Numbered from the stretch's first letter, positions 8,816 to 17,985 are shown. The stretch is DNA of 64,000 nucleotides from Mobilisporobacter senegalensis (GCF_003752155.1 NZ_RJVG01000006.1:186001-250000), one strand, 5' to 3'. Notes: generated by a model not told the origin, from the sequence alone. Made by a program: numbers and translations.

Positions 8816-10453
8816 TTATGCTAAGAACATTTTGATATCATCTTCAACATTAGTGATTCCACCAATACCAAAGTTTTCAACTAAAACTTTCGCTACATTT
8901 GGAGACAGGAATGCTGGTAATGTTGGTCCAAGGTGAATATTCTTTACTCCCAAGTATAATAGAGAAAGAAGTACAATAACCGCTTTTTGTTCATACCAGG
9001 CAATATTAAATGCGATTGGTAATTCATTAATATCTTCAAGACCAAATACTTCTTTTAATTTTAATGCAATTACAGCCAAGGAATAAGAGTCATTACATTG
9101 TCCTGCATCAAGTACTCTTGGGATACCATTGATATCGCCTAATTCTAATTTATTATATTTATACTTTGCACAACCTGCTGTTAAAATAACAGTATCCTTT
9201 GGAAGTGCTGCAGCAAATTCAGTATAATAGTTTCTAGACTTTTGACGTCCGTCACATCCTGCCATAACAAAGAATTTCTTAATAGCGCCAGTTTTTACTG
9301 CTTCAACCACTTGATCTGCTAATGCTAATACTTGATTATGAGCGAATCCACCAATGATTTCACCTTCTTCAATTTGTGTAGGTGCACTGGATTTTTTAGC
9401 CATTTCAATAACAGCTGAGAAATCTTTATGTCCATTTTCATCTTTATCAATATGTTTACATCCTGCAAATCCTGCAGTACCAGTTGTAAATAATCTGTCT
9501 TTATAAGAATCCTTTGGAGGCACGATACAGTTAGTTGTCATAACAATTGGTCCATTGAAACTTTCGAATTCTTCTTTTTGTTTCCACCATGCATTACCAT
9601 AATTACCTACAAAGTTGCTATATTTCTTGAATTCCGGATAGTAATGAGCCGGAAGCATTTCTGAATGAGTATATACATCTACTCCAGTTCCCTGAGTTTG
9701 TTCTAATAATTGTTCTAAATCTTTTAAATCATGACCTGAGATTAAGATACCAGGGTTCTTACCTACACCAATATTGACTTTTGTGATTTCTGGGTTACCA
9801 TAAGATGAAGTATTGGCAGTATCCAATAATGCCATACCATCCACACCGTATTTACCTGTCTCTAAAGTAAGCGCTACAAGATCATCTGCAGTCATGCTAT
9901 CATCTAAAGTTGCTGCTAATGCTTTTTGCATAAATCCAGCAATATCTTCGTTGTCGTAATTTAATTCATTGGCATGTTTTAAATATGCTGACATACCTTT
10001 TAATCCATATATGATAAGTTCTCTTAAACTTCTTACATCTTCATTCTCAGTAGCAAGTACACCTACTGATACTGATTTTGCATCAAATTCTTCTCTTGTA
10101 GAAGCAGTCCATAATGCTGCCTCATGTAATGAATCTTTCTCTGTTACTTTTGCAAGCAGTTCTTCTTTTATTCTTAATGTGTCTATGATTCTTTGATAAA
10201 AAACATCATTGTCAAAGTTAGCATTTGTAATTGTAGTGAAAAGATTTAAAGTAATATGATGATTTACTGCTGCAGAGATTGTTTCTCCTTGCTCTCTTAA
10301 TCTCGTCGTTACGACACTTAGTCCTTTTGTTACATAAATTAATAAATCTTGAATATTAGCAAGTTCAGGAGATTTTCCACAGACACCAAAACTAGTGCAT
10401 CCTGTACATCCTGCAGTTTCTTGACATTGAAAACAAAACATCTTATTATCCAT
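8816..10453 (-). CDS. hcp: Hydroxylamine reductase / hybrid cluster protein
   Basis: The 545-residue protein is a full-length hybrid cluster protein. The N-terminal [20 protein letters not shown] gives a Cx2Cx8Cx5C [4Fe-4S] site as in the strict-anaerobe class. Hybrid-cluster ligands are recognisable: [49 protein letters not shown] and NIAWYEQKA. Hcp reduces hydroxylamine in vitro and is thought to act mainly as a high-affinity NO reductase in vivo. It is monocistronic, with its own terminator, and divergent from a Crp/Fnr-family regulator. Between them lies a perfect palindrome (10523-10538) at the class II activation position of the hcp promoter. No Hcr-type reductase is adjacent, as usual for this class. 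Confidence 0.97.
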   Translation of the reverse strand: MDNKMFCFQCQETAGCTGCTSFGVCGKSPELANIQDLLIYVTKGLSVVTTRLREQGETISAAVNHHITLNLFTTITNANFDNDVFYQRIIDTLRIKEELLAKVTEKDSLHEAALWTASTREEFDAKSVSVGVLATENEDVRSLRELIIYGLKGMSAYLKHANELNYDNEDIAGFMQKALAATLDDSMTADDLVALTLETGKYGVDGMALLDTANTSSYGNPEITKVNIGVGKNPGILISGHDLKDLEQLLEQTQGTGVDVYTHSEMLPAHYYPEFKKYSNFVGNYGNAWWKQKEEFESFNGPIVMTTNCIVPPKDSYKDRLFTTGTAGFAGCKHIDKDENGHKDFSAVIEMAKKSSAPTQIEEGEIIGGFAHNQVLALADQVVEAVKTGAIKKFFVMAGCDGRQKSRNYYTEFAAALPKDTVILTAGCAKYKYNKLELGDINGIPRVLDAGQCNDSYSLAVIALKLKEVFGLEDINELPIAFNIAWYEQKAVIVLLSLLYLGVKNIHLGPTLPAFLSPNVAKVLVENFGIGGITNVEDDIKMFLA

Positions 10454-10495
10454 CCATCTAACTCCTTTTCATTTTGTTATTGATTTGATAGGCTT

Positions 10496-10538
10496 AGTAT
10501 AATATAATTAATTTAAATTTAATGTAGCTGTAGCTACA
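10496..10538 (-). promoter_or_regulatory. hcp promoter and Crp/Fnr-type operator
   Basis: The palindrome TGTAGCT-GT-AGCTACA (10523-10538) has perfect 7-bp arms. A minus-strand TATACT at 10501-10496 predicts initiation near 10489, so the palindrome centre is 41.5 bases upstream. It also lies 57 bases before the start codon of the regulator at 10595, so autoregulation is possible. Confidence 0.75.
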
Positions 10539-10594
10539 AAAGTAAAAAACTAAAAATTTTTAAAAAATCCATAAATGCTCATAAGGAGGCCAAA

Positions 10595-11284
10595 ATGATT
10601 GAATATACCGATACTTTATTAAAATGCGCCTTGTTTAAAAATATAAAAGAACAGGATTTAGAACATCTGTTACTGTGTTTAAATTCTTATACTAAAAATT
10701 ATAAAAGTGATGAATATGTATTCTTTGCTGGAAAAGAAGTGAATTATATCGGCGTCATTCTAAGTGGTTCTATTGAAATCATCAAAGAAAACCAGGCCGG
10801 GAGTGTTCATATTATGGCCTTTTTAGGTCCTTCCCATATATTTGCCGAGGGTATTGTGTGCACAAAAGCAAGAATTTCACCTGTTACCATAAGAGTGAAA
10901 GAAGATTCTAAGATACTATTCATTCCTTATGAACGGATCACAAGAAGCTGCGGAAATTCATGTAACTTCCATATTAGTTTAATACAGAATATGATGATGA
11001 TTCTTGGGGAGAAAAACTTTAACTTAAATACTAAAATAGAACTGCTGACATTAAAAGGTATGCGTGAAAAGATTGCTTCTTTCCTTTTAAATGAAGCCAA
11101 AATACATAATAGTCTCACATTTCAAGTCATTCCAAATCGTAATGAATTAGCTGAATACCTAAATGTATCCAGGACTTCCATGTGCAGGGAATTAGCTAAA
11201 TTAAAAGAGGAAGAAATCATAGATTATTATCAGAATTCCTTTAAAATCCTGAATATGGATGCATTAAAAGAATGTTTAATGTAA
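10595..11284 (+). CDS. Crp/Fnr-family transcription regulator (HcpR-like)
   Basis: A 229-residue Crp/Fnr protein. Residues about 10-120 form the cyclic-nucleotide-binding-type beta roll (YVFFAGKEVNYIGVILSGSIE), followed by the dimer helix and a C-terminal winged helix (RNELAEYLNVSRTSMCREL). Several cysteines are notable, including CGNSC near residue 128 and others at the N-terminal side. The paralogue at 22066 keeps a CxxxC at the same place, so a metal, Fe-S or heme ligand set is possible. It is divergent from hcp, and its likely targets are the three TGTA(T/G)C-N4-G(A/C)TACA operators at 8262, 8340 and 10523. It resembles the HcpR group, which controls nitrosative stress genes in anaerobes. 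The effector cannot be read from the sequence. Confidence 0.85.
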   Translation: MIEYTDTLLKCALFKNIKEQDLEHLLLCLNSYTKNYKSDEYVFFAGKEVNYIGVILSGSIEIIKENQAGSVHIMAFLGPSHIFAEGIVCTKARISPVTIRVKEDSKILFIPYERITRSCGNSCNFHISLIQNMMMILGEKNFNLNTKIELLTLKGMREKIASFLLNEAKIHNSLTFQVIPNRNELAEYLNVSRTSMCRELAKLKEEEIIDYYQNSFKILNMDALKECLM

Positions 11285-11305
11285 CTTATATAATTTATAG
11301 AAAAA

Positions 11306-11347
11306 GGGCATTTGCAATTATGAATAGTTTCACCATTGCAAATGCCC
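11306..11347. terminator. Bidirectional terminator
   Basis: A perfect 13-bp stem (GGGCATTTGCAAT) pairs 11306-11318 with 11335-11347 between the convergent regulator and the Cys-rich peptide gene. A-runs and T-runs flank it on both sides. Confidence 0.85.
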
Positions 11348-11371
11348 TAAATTTTTAATCGATCTATGTTT

Positions 11372-11551
11372 TTATAAAGATTTTCCTGTTCCATTCTGTT
11401 CTTTACTGGAAGGACAACTTGAAACCGTGCTATGGCTGCATCCGCTGCATCCACTGCATCCAGTCTCCCCCTTCTTTTTCCTTGATATATTATAATATAT
11501 AACACCGCCAAGACAAAGAACGATAATTCCTACAACAATAATATCTATCAT
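11372..11551 (-). CDS. FeoB-associated Cys-rich membrane protein
   Basis: A 59-residue single-span protein: an N-terminal hydrophobic helix (MIDIIVVGIIVLCLGGVIYY), a basic stretch (NISRKKKG), then a cytoplasmic Cys-rich tail with GCSGCSGCSH and a further Cys. This is the layout of the FeoB-associated Cys-rich family, believed to hand over or sense Fe2+ at the FeoB pore. The ATG at 11551 is preferred over an in-frame TTG five codons upstream because GGAGG lies eight bases before it and the TTG codon would overlap that ribosome site. It is the last gene of the feo group. Confidence 0.88.
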   Translation of the reverse strand: MIDIIVVGIIVLCLGGVIYYNISRKKKGETGCSGCSGCSHSTVSSCPSSKEQNGTGKSL

Positions 11552-11599
11552 ATAATCTACCTCCAATATTATAAACCAGTTCTAAAATTTAGGATCTGA

Positions 11600-11995
11600 T
11601 TACTTCATAATGATAGTTTCAATTTCTTCTTCTTTTATAAATCCTTTCGTTCTCAATCCAATCTCTAATGCTTCTTTCCATGCAGTAGCGGATAATGAAA
11701 GAATTTTTTTATTATTTAATGTAATCGCAAACCCATCCTGTTTCTTATTTGAACTGTCATAAGATATGCGATAAAGGTTTCTTCGGTCAATTACTCCAAT
11801 TTCTTCTAAAGTCTTGACCATTCGATAGACCGTTGCAATTCCAATGGACGGGTCTTTCTCATTTGCCTGATAATAGATTTCTTTACAGCAGGAACACTTA
11901 TTATTTAAGATAATATCTAAAATAATTTTTCTCTGCTTTGTAATTCGAAAACCTTTATCTCTTAATTGATTTAATAATAACTCTTTATTCTTCAT
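11600..11995 (-). CDS. Short Fur-family DNA-binding protein without the usual metal-binding half
   Basis: With the ATG at 11995 (GGAG eight bases upstream) the product is 131 residues. Residues about 1-75 are a Fur-type winged helix (RDKGFRITKQRKIILDIIL, then IGIATVYRMVKTLEEIGVID). The C-terminal part (about 55 residues) lacks the HxHH-type histidines and the paired CxxC motifs of Fur/PerR/Zur. The only cysteine cluster is CSCC at residues 34-37, inside the DNA-binding domain. It follows feoB and so probably senses or controls iron uptake, but how it would dimerise or bind metal is unclear. A longer in-frame extension reaches 12097 through a duplicated hairpin region and is probably not translated. 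Confidence 0.75.
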   Translation of the reverse strand: MKNKELLLNQLRDKGFRITKQRKIILDIILNNKCSCCKEIYYQANEKDPSIGIATVYRMVKTLEEIGVIDRRNLYRISYDSSNKKQDGFAITLNNKKILSLSATAWKEALEIGLRTKGFIKEEEIETIIMK

Positions 11996-11998
11996 AAT

Positions 11999-12127
11999 TT
12001 TGTCTCCAAGCCAAGCGGAATCAAACTGGTTTGATTCTATTTGGCGCAAATTCCAAGAGTGAAAACGTCTTTCTTTCACTCTTTGTCTCCAAGCCAAGCA
12101 GAATCAAGCTGGTTTGATTCTATTTGG
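11999..12127. repeat. Tandem 83-bp duplication with nested palindromes between feoB and the Fur-like gene
   Basis: A 46-bp block at 11999-12044 recurs at 12082-12127 with two substitutions (period 83). Each block holds a long imperfect palindrome centred on GAATCAAAC-TG-GTTTGATTC with outer arms CCAA/TTGG. Between the two copies lies another inverted repeat, AAGAGTGAAA/TTTCACTCTT (about 12053-12084). The whole stretch could fold as three hairpins in the minus-strand transcript, or be a set of operators for a dimeric regulator. Confidence 0.75.
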
Positions 12128-12133
12128 TATAAC

Positions 12134-12163
12134 TACAAGAGGCCTTTGTAAAAGCCTCTTGTA
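12134..12163 (-). terminator. Hairpin after feoB
   Basis: A perfect 10-bp stem TACAAGAGGC/GCCTCTTGTA (12134-12143 with 12154-12163) lies six bases after the feoB stop. There is no good T-run after it, so it may be a processing or stability hairpin rather than a full terminator. Confidence 0.5.
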
Positions 12164-12168
12164 TCCTG

Positions 12169-14223
12169 TTAGAATATAATGTTTCCAACTACATTAATAA
12201 TTAAAGCTACTATGTAAGCAACGAGCATCTGGAAACCTACCGCTCTCAATGTCCATTTAATGGAACCCATTTCTCTACGGATTGCACCAACTGCTGCAAA
12301 ACATGGCATACATAAAAGATTAAATGCCATATATGAATATGCGCTTACATTAGTAAATACATTAGATATCTGTGGCAGTGCCTGTTCACCGGCGCTAATA
12401 GCCTCAATAGCTGCCTCATCATTGATTCCTGCATATAGTTGTCCAAAGGTTGCAACAATATTCTCTTTTGCAATCCAGCCTGTAACAACACCAACACTCG
12501 CTCTCCAGTCAGCAAATCCAAGAGGAGCAAATATTATCTTAATCGCATTTCCAATGGATGCTAAAAAGCTTTCTTCCATATCGCACATTCCGCCAAAATT
12601 AAAGTTTGATAATAACCAGATTAATATAGTAGAGCCAAAAATAATCGTACCTGCTTTGATTGCAAAGCCTTTTACTTTTTCCCATGCGTGAATTAATACA
12701 CTTTTAATAGTCGGCAAACGGTATTGAGGTAATTCCATAATAAAATTAGATGCCTCACCATTAAACACAAACTTATTTAATATAAATGAACTTAATATTG
12801 CAACGATTAAGCCAAGCATATAAATTGAAAATACTATCATTGTTTGATTTTGGTCTGCAAATAATGTCACCGCAAACATGGCATAAATAGGAAGCTTTGC
12901 ACCACATGACATAAATGGTGTAATCATCATGGTAATTTTTCTGTCTTTATCACTTTCTAATGTTCTTGATGCCATTAAAGCGGGAACGGAACATCCAAAG
13001 CCCATCAACAGTGGAATAAAAGAACGACCCGAAAGACCAAAACGTCTAAAGATACGATCCATAACAAAGGCAATTCTAGCCATATAACCGCTGTCTTCCA
13101 AGAAGGACAATAGCAGGAATAAGACAAGTACTAAAGGAAGGAAACCGGCCACCGCACCAATACCATCCATAATGCCGCCAATCACTAATCCTAATAACCA
13201 GTCAGAAGCACCTGCCCCTACAAGAAATCCTTCCAATGCTCCGGACAAAGTTCCCCAGGCAGTCTCTACTAATCCGGCTAACCATATACCCGGACTTGGA
13301 AGACCTGGTATAAATAAGAAATTTTCACTAAAAGTACAGGCGAAAAGTATATACATTACAACTGCAAAAATAGGTAATGCTAAAATACGATTTGTTAATA
13401 TCTTGTCTAATTTATCTGATCTCGTTTCAGAATATCCTTTATTAGCTTTTTTAACAGCTTGCTTAACAAGCTTAGCTATAAATTGGTATCTTAAATCTGC
13501 GATTTTTGCTTCTGTATCACCGTCTGCTGCTTTTTCAGCCTCTTTGATAATCCCTTCGATTACTGATTTCTGAGAATCTGATAAAGTTGCTGTAATTATT
13601 TCGTCACCTTCTACGATTTTTAATGCTTTCCAATCTTTATCTTCTTCTCTTTCTTCTTTTAAAACAGCCTTTACTTCTTGAACCGCATTTTTAATATTTT
13701 CATCAAAAACATCAATAGGTTTATTTACTGTTTTATTCTTTACTACAGTAGCTGCCACTTCCATTAACTCATTAAGCCCTTTGCCACTTCTTGCAGTAAT
13801 TGGAACAACTGGAACTCCAAGACTTTTTGAAAGTTTATTGTAATCAATTGAGTCCCCTCTCTGGGCTACTTCATCCATCATATTTAGAGCAACAATCATA
13901 GGAATCTCCGTTTCTGCGATTTGAAGCGTTAAATAGAGATTACGTTCAATACTGGTAGCATCAACAATATTTATCACTGCATCCGGTTTCTCTTTCACGA
14001 TATAATCTCTTGCAATGATTTCTTCTGCTGAATAAGGAGACAATGAATAAGTTCCTGGTAAATCCAGAATTGATATCTCTTTATTCTTCTTATATGTACC
14101 TTCTTTTTTATCAACTGTTACACCAGGCCAATTTCCTACATGCTGTTTTGATCCAGTCAATTCATTAAATAATGTTGTTTTACCACAGTTAGGATTCCCT
14201 GCTAATGCAATAACGTATGACAT
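12169..14223 (-). CDS. feoB: Ferrous iron transport protein B
   Basis: The 684-residue product has the N-terminal G domain (GNPNCGKTT at residues 9-17, DLPGTYSLSPYS, LNMMDE), the spacer helical region and a C-terminal membrane part with two Gate-type repeats. Pore-lining cysteines are visible in GFGCSVPALMASR and LLCMPCFAAVGAIRRE. FeoB imports Fe2+ across the cytoplasmic membrane with its GTPase controlling activity. The ATG at 14223 is chosen because GAGGAGGAAAAA precedes it; an in-frame ATG 12 codons upstream has no ribosome site and lies in a hairpin. Order of transcription is feoA, feoA, feoB, Fur-like gene, Cys-rich partner, with a Fur-like box at the promoter. Confidence 0.97.
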   Translation of the reverse strand: MSYVIALAGNPNCGKTTLFNELTGSKQHVGNWPGVTVDKKEGTYKKNKEISILDLPGTYSLSPYSAEEIIARDYIVKEKPDAVINIVDATSIERNLYLTLQIAETEIPMIVALNMMDEVAQRGDSIDYNKLSKSLGVPVVPITARSGKGLNELMEVAATVVKNKTVNKPIDVFDENIKNAVQEVKAVLKEEREEDKDWKALKIVEGDEIITATLSDSQKSVIEGIIKEAEKAADGDTEAKIADLRYQFIAKLVKQAVKKANKGYSETRSDKLDKILTNRILALPIFAVVMYILFACTFSENFLFIPGLPSPGIWLAGLVETAWGTLSGALEGFLVGAGASDWLLGLVIGGIMDGIGAVAGFLPLVLVLFLLLSFLEDSGYMARIAFVMDRIFRRFGLSGRSFIPLLMGFGCSVPALMASRTLESDKDRKITMMITPFMSCGAKLPIYAMFAVTLFADQNQTMIVFSIYMLGLIVAILSSFILNKFVFNGEASNFIMELPQYRLPTIKSVLIHAWEKVKGFAIKAGTIIFGSTILIWLLSNFNFGGMCDMEESFLASIGNAIKIIFAPLGFADWRASVGVVTGWIAKENIVATFGQLYAGINDEAAIEAISAGEQALPQISNVFTNVSAYSYMAFNLLCMPCFAAVGAIRREMGSIKWTLRAVGFQMLVAYIVALIINVVGNIIF

Positions 14224-14236
14224 TTTTTCCTCCTCT

Positions 14237-14256
14237 TGGTTAGTTTCGGCTAACCA
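14237..14256 (-). promoter_or_regulatory. Hairpin in the feoA-feoB spacer
   Basis: TGGTTAG-TTTCGG-CTAACCA (plus-strand reading) is a perfect 7-bp inverted repeat just before the feoB ribosome site. It may tune feoB translation or mRNA processing. The half-site GGTTAG recalls the DtxR/IdeR box, but the spacing is wrong for it. Confidence 0.5.
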
Positions 14257-14263
14257 CATGATA

Positions 14264-14482
14264 TTATTTTACTTCGATCTGTTTTGCTTCATCTTTTCTT
14301 AAACTCAACTCATATCCACGAATATTAACTTCAATGGGATCTCCCAGAGGTGCTACTTTAACTACTTTCACTAAAACTCCTGGTGTAACTCCCATATCCA
14401 TGATCCTTCGTCTCATAGGTCCCTTTTCTCCAATACCAATCACAGTACCTTCCTGCCCTGGCTTTAGATCTTTTAACGTCAT
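14264..14482 (-). CDS. feoA: FeoA family protein (second copy)
   Basis: A small SH3-like FeoA protein of 72 residues (MTLKDLKPGQEGTVIGIG, then RRRIMDMGVTPGVLVKVV, then RGYELSLRKDEAKQIEV). FeoA proteins bind FeoB and regulate Fe2+ transport. Two ATGs lie three bases apart; the second (14482) has the better distance of eight bases from AGGAGG, while the first would begin at 14488. The feoB start follows about 40 bases later. It is the second of two tandem FeoA-like genes and is closer to classic FeoA in sequence. Confidence 0.93.
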   Translation of the reverse strand: MTLKDLKPGQEGTVIGIGEKGPMRRRIMDMGVTPGVLVKVVKVAPLGDPIEVNIRGYELSLRKDEAKQIEVK

Positions 14483-14500
14483 TATCATTACCTCCTGAAT

Positions 14501-14713
14501 TTATTCTACAATAATTTGGGATGCCAGCCCGCGGTTAAGGGCTATTTTTACACCTTTTACAAGCAGTATCATACCACTTGCATTCTCGCCCACCACTTTT
14601 ACAAGTTCTCCCTTAACAAAACCAAGGTCTTGAAGATGCCTTTTCATTTCTTCTTTTCCGCGAAAGTTAGATATTACCCTAGTTTCACCGATACCTACCA
14701 TAGCTAATGCCAT
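14501..14713 (-). CDS. feoA: FeoA family protein (first copy)
   Basis: A 70-residue FeoA-type SH3 domain (MALAMVGIGETRVISNFRG, then RHLQDLGFVKGELVKVVGE, then KGVKIALNRGLASQIIV). It is the promoter-proximal gene of the feo operon. The ATG at 14713 fits the family's usual N-terminus; a GTG three codons upstream (14722) sits closer to the AGGAAAG ribosome site and cannot be excluded. Tandem FeoA copies upstream of FeoB are common in Clostridia and may form a hetero-oligomeric partner complex. Confidence 0.9.
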   Translation of the reverse strand: MALAMVGIGETRVISNFRGKEEMKRHLQDLGFVKGELVKVVGENASGMILLVKGVKIALNRGLASQIIVE

Positions 14714-14798
14714 CTCTTTCACTCACTTTCCTGCTTCTTGGCAATCACATTTAGACAATTAATTTGATGTGTTTTATCCTCTTTTTAAGATTGTTTTT

Positions 14799-14853
14799 GA
14801 GAATAACTTTCATTTTCTTTTAGTATTATAGTTCATTCCAAACATCATGTCAA
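14799..14853 (-). promoter_or_regulatory. feo operon promoter with Fur-like box
   Basis: On the minus strand TTGACA (14853-14848), a 17-base spacer and TATAAT (14830-14825) make a consensus housekeeping promoter with a predicted start near 14818. Immediately downstream, 14817-14799 reads GAAAATGAAAGTTATTCTC, which by my count matches the classical 19-bp Fur box at 14 positions. A repressor there would block initiation, fitting iron control. Confidence 0.7.
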
Positions 14854-14993
14854 TATTTACAATCAATTTTTTAATATTTTTATCAATTTCATGGAAATCC
14901 TATGGCTGCCTAAAATATGATCTTCCTTCCATGATTCATAATTGTTTTGCGACAGCCCCCTCCTTTATGAATAACTATGGTAATTATATCCTG

Positions 14994-15416
14994 TTAAATA
15001 TTAATAATATTTCTATCTTGATCTTTCTGGGTTGTAAACCATCCCCTTAAATATTTGTTTAATAATATTGCCGGCAATGATAAGAAAAACCATATGATTG
15101 AAAATGGTAAACATATTTGTCCCAGTAGATTAAATGGTAATTCAGAATAATCCCATATTCCTAAATTTAGCCATAAGTTTAAAATAACTCCTGCAATAAA
15201 TTCCACAGTTGTTACTATTATTGATGATATCCCCATTAATCCCAGCAGAGGTATATCCCATTTATTATACTCACTAAGCAATCCCATCAACACAAAACAC
15301 ATTCCTCCCACGATTGCCATCGTCCAATGGGAATAGCCCCTGTTTACTATCTCTAACCCATAATAAATGGAACCGCCTACCAGCATAAGAAATGGATATT
15401 TTATAATATGTTCCAT
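14994..15416 (-). CDS. Membrane protein of the putative ABC-transporter type IV (CmpB-like) family
   Basis: A 140-residue integral membrane protein with about four spans (FLMLVGGSIYYGLEIVNRG, MAIVGGMCFVLMGLL, LLGLMGISSIIVTTVEFIAG, LPFSIIWFFLSLPAILLNKYL). The motifs WDYSELPFNLLGQICLPFS and EFIAGVILN are typical of the family labelled putative ABC transporter permease type IV. No ATPase partner is near, and the biochemical role is unknown. AAGGAGGATTCT precedes the ATG. Confidence 0.75.
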   Translation of the reverse strand: MEHIIKYPFLMLVGGSIYYGLEIVNRGYSHWTMAIVGGMCFVLMGLLSEYNKWDIPLLGLMGISSIIVTTVEFIAGVILNLWLNLGIWDYSELPFNLLGQICLPFSIIWFFLSLPAILLNKYLRGWFTTQKDQDRNIINI

Positions 15417-15721
15417 AGAATCCTCCTTAAAAGTTTAATAAAATGAAAAATTTTCTTTTTCCCTTCTACTTTTTTGTCTTGTGAAATTATATCCTTACTT
15501 AATTTGTCCACTTATTTCAAAAATAATTAGCAATATTTATAATTGGTATTATCTACAAAGACTAAATGTTCAAAATATTCAAAAATTTTACATGGTTCTA
15601 TTGTCTGTGTACAAGCTAAAATAATTTAATCATTTAAAATAAAAAAGGTTTAAAAATGATTACTCATTTCTAAACCTTTTGCTTTATAGATTTTTCATTA
15701 TAAATTCATAATATATATTAA
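15417..15721 (-). terminator. Intergenic region with the terminator of the chemoreceptor gene
   Basis: The gap holds a minus-strand terminator at 15641-15680. Its stem AAAAGGTTTAGAAATGA/TCATTTTTAAACCTTTT has a four-base loop and is followed by TTATTTT. The remaining AT-rich part probably contains the promoter of the gene ending at 14994; no clear elements were picked out. Confidence 0.75.
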
Positions 15722-17812
15722 TTAAAATTTGAATTCATTTACTTTCTCCTGCAATTCACTGGAAAGTTCACGTAATTGATCTGCATGCTTTGTAACTTCA
15801 TCCATTGTTACTGATATTTCTTCTGTAGATGCTGTAACTTCTTCTGTTGCAGATGCAGACTCTTCAGAGATCGCAGAAATATTTTCTATCTGTACTACTA
15901 TATTCTCTTTCTTAGAAGCAATATCAATCGTATTTTCTTTAATCTCTGATATCTTTTCAGATAAATTACTTACTGCACTCATAATATCTCTAAATACTGC
16001 TTGTGTTTGTCCAACTATTTCGACCTGCTCTTTTACATTTTCATCAGTTATTTCCATTGCTTCTACAGAAAGTTCTGTTTTATGCCGGATCTCATCTAAA
16101 ATACCTTTTATCTGTACTGTTGATACCTTAGACTGTTCCGCTAAATTTCTTATCTCATCAGCAACAACTGCGAAACCTCTGCCGGCTTCCCCTGCTCTTG
16201 CTGCCTCAATAGATGCATTCAAAGCCAAAAGGTTGGTCTGCTCCGTGATTCCATTAATCGTATCTGAAATTGCATTGATTTGATTCATACTTTTCTTCAT
16301 ATCATTTATTAACTGAGAAATTTTAGTGGTTGAATCCTTTGTTTCACTGGATGTCTGAATCAGGGTTTGAACTTTAATTAAACCTTGGCTGGTAAGATTG
16401 TTTGCATTATCTGATAACTGATCGATAATATTTGCAGATTCTTCCACTACATTTAATTTATCAGCCAGATCAGAAATACTATTTGCCCCCTCTACAGCAT
16501 TTCTTGCCTGCTCTGTGGCTCCGTTTGAAACTTCTTCTACTGCTCTTGCAACTTCATTGACAGAAGCATTGGTTTCTACTGACATGGCAGCAAGAACTAC
16601 GGCTGTATCAAGTACTGTATTTGAAGATATGCTGACTTCATTTATAAGCTTGGATATATTACCAGCCATTTCATTAAAATGGACCCCTAACTGATTAAAT
16701 TCATCTTTGGATTTAATGGTTACTGATGCAGTTAAATCGCCATTGGCAATTTTCCCCATCCCATCTAATAATGTCTGAATATTTTTGCCAATGGGTTCCG
16801 TAAATCTTATACTTAATACAATGGCACAAAGACCAATTATTATTGTTATTACAATACATGTAAGCACGATTATTTGAGTATCATTTGTCAACTCTGACTC
16901 AGATAAAGAAGCCATTACCTTCCAACCGGTAACTTCACTTGTATAATACGCTCCAAATTTTTCTTCTCCTTCAAACTCGTATGTTGTAAATCCATCTTTA
17001 TTTTTAAGAGCCTCATCCCAGAATGAAAGTTTTGTAACGATATCTTTTCCAATCATTGAACTATTAGGATGTGAAATCATCAGACCATCTGTATCACAGA
17101 TGAATATATAACCGCTTTGACCTACTTTGATTTTAGATATGCCCGAAGAATAGTTATCAAGGTCGATATTCATACCTGCTACACCGGTAATAATGTTACC
17201 ATCTGTAATTGTTTTACTTATGGACACTACTCTCTTCCCTGTGGTTGTACTGGTATATGGTTTTGAAATTACAATCTCACCCTGATGTTCCATAGCAGCT
17301 TTATACCAATCTCTGCCCTTATAATCTATATTTTTCTCTAATTTGTTTTCTGGATATGTATAATAAACTCCTTTTTCACTACCTACATATACTCCTACAA
17401 TATTGTCATCTGTTTCTTTTATATTTTGTAAAAAACTTTTGGCGAAGTGGAAATATATAGGATTATCTGCACTTATCACATTCGTATCCTGAGTAATGAT
17501 ATTAACGGTATTTGACATGGCAGAAAAATAATTATCAATACCTCTGCTCACCTCTTGTGTCGTCTGACTACTGGTAGTCTCTAATTTATTATTTAATACC
17601 CTCTTAGAACTTATATAAGAAGTTATTCCCATTAATAGTACAGGGATCAGGCTTATCCCTAATAGCATCATAATAATTCTGCCTCTTATACTGTGTGAAT
17701 TTTTTATTTCATTTTTAATGGGTGTTTTACTTCTACTTATCTTTTTTCTTCTTTGATCTTTCCTGTTCCGTTTCATTTTCTTTCTAAATATGTTCTTCAA
17801 CTTAATTTTCAT
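15722..17812 (-). CDS. Methyl-accepting chemotaxis protein with dCache-type sensor
   Basis: A 696-residue chemoreceptor. A basic N-terminus is followed by TM1 ([20 protein letters not shown]), an extracellular double-Cache sensor domain (about residues 65-305, with [19 protein letters not shown] and [13 protein letters not shown]), TM2 near residue 310-333 ([20 protein letters not shown]), HAMP (about 334-388) and the cytoplasmic signalling hairpin with the conserved tip [20 protein letters not shown]. No ligand can be named. It stands alone between its terminator and the amt gene, with GGGAGG before the ATG. Confidence 0.95.
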   Translation of the reverse strand: MKIKLKNIFRKKMKRNRKDQRRKKISRSKTPIKNEIKNSHSIRGRIIMMLLGISLIPVLLMGITSYISSKRVLNNKLETTSSQTTQEVSRGIDNYFSAMSNTVNIITQDTNVISADNPIYFHFAKSFLQNIKETDDNIVGVYVGSEKGVYYTYPENKLEKNIDYKGRDWYKAAMEHQGEIVISKPYTSTTTGKRVVSISKTITDGNIITGVAGMNIDLDNYSSGISKIKVGQSGYIFICDTDGLMISHPNSSMIGKDIVTKLSFWDEALKNKDGFTTYEFEGEEKFGAYYTSEVTGWKVMASLSESELTNDTQIIVLTCIVITIIIGLCAIVLSIRFTEPIGKNIQTLLDGMGKIANGDLTASVTIKSKDEFNQLGVHFNEMAGNISKLINEVSISSNTVLDTAVVLAAMSVETNASVNEVARAVEEVSNGATEQARNAVEGANSISDLADKLNVVEESANIIDQLSDNANNLTSQGLIKVQTLIQTSSETKDSTTKISQLINDMKKSMNQINAISDTINGITEQTNLLALNASIEAARAGEAGRGFAVVADEIRNLAEQSKVSTVQIKGILDEIRHKTELSVEAMEITDENVKEQVEIVGQTQAVFRDIMSAVSNLSEKISEIKENTIDIASKKENIVVQIENISAISEESASATEEVTASTEEISVTMDEVTKHADQLRELSSELQEKVNEFKF

Positions 17813-17985
17813 ATTTTCCTCCCAAACCAGCTAAAACCATGATGTCCTGCTTATCTTTAGTTATAAATTAACAACATAACTTTCATTATAATTATACATG
17901 TGACATTTTACAACATTTTATTGTATGATTTTACATGCATTAACTTTCTTTCTGCCTGAAATGAATAAACTGCCTTATAAGTTGA

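Noticed and set aside
12260-12691. A 143-residue plus-strand frame antisense to feoB
   Set aside because: It is the opposite strand of conserved FeoB membrane segments, has no ribosome site, and no recognisable domain.
13172-13573. A 133-residue plus-strand frame antisense to feoB
   Set aside because: Shadow of the FeoB coding frame with no independent signals.
14237-14256. DtxR/IdeR box reading of the GGTTAG inverted repeat
   Set aside because: The half-sites are separated by six bases instead of one, so the spacing does not fit; kept only as a hairpin.
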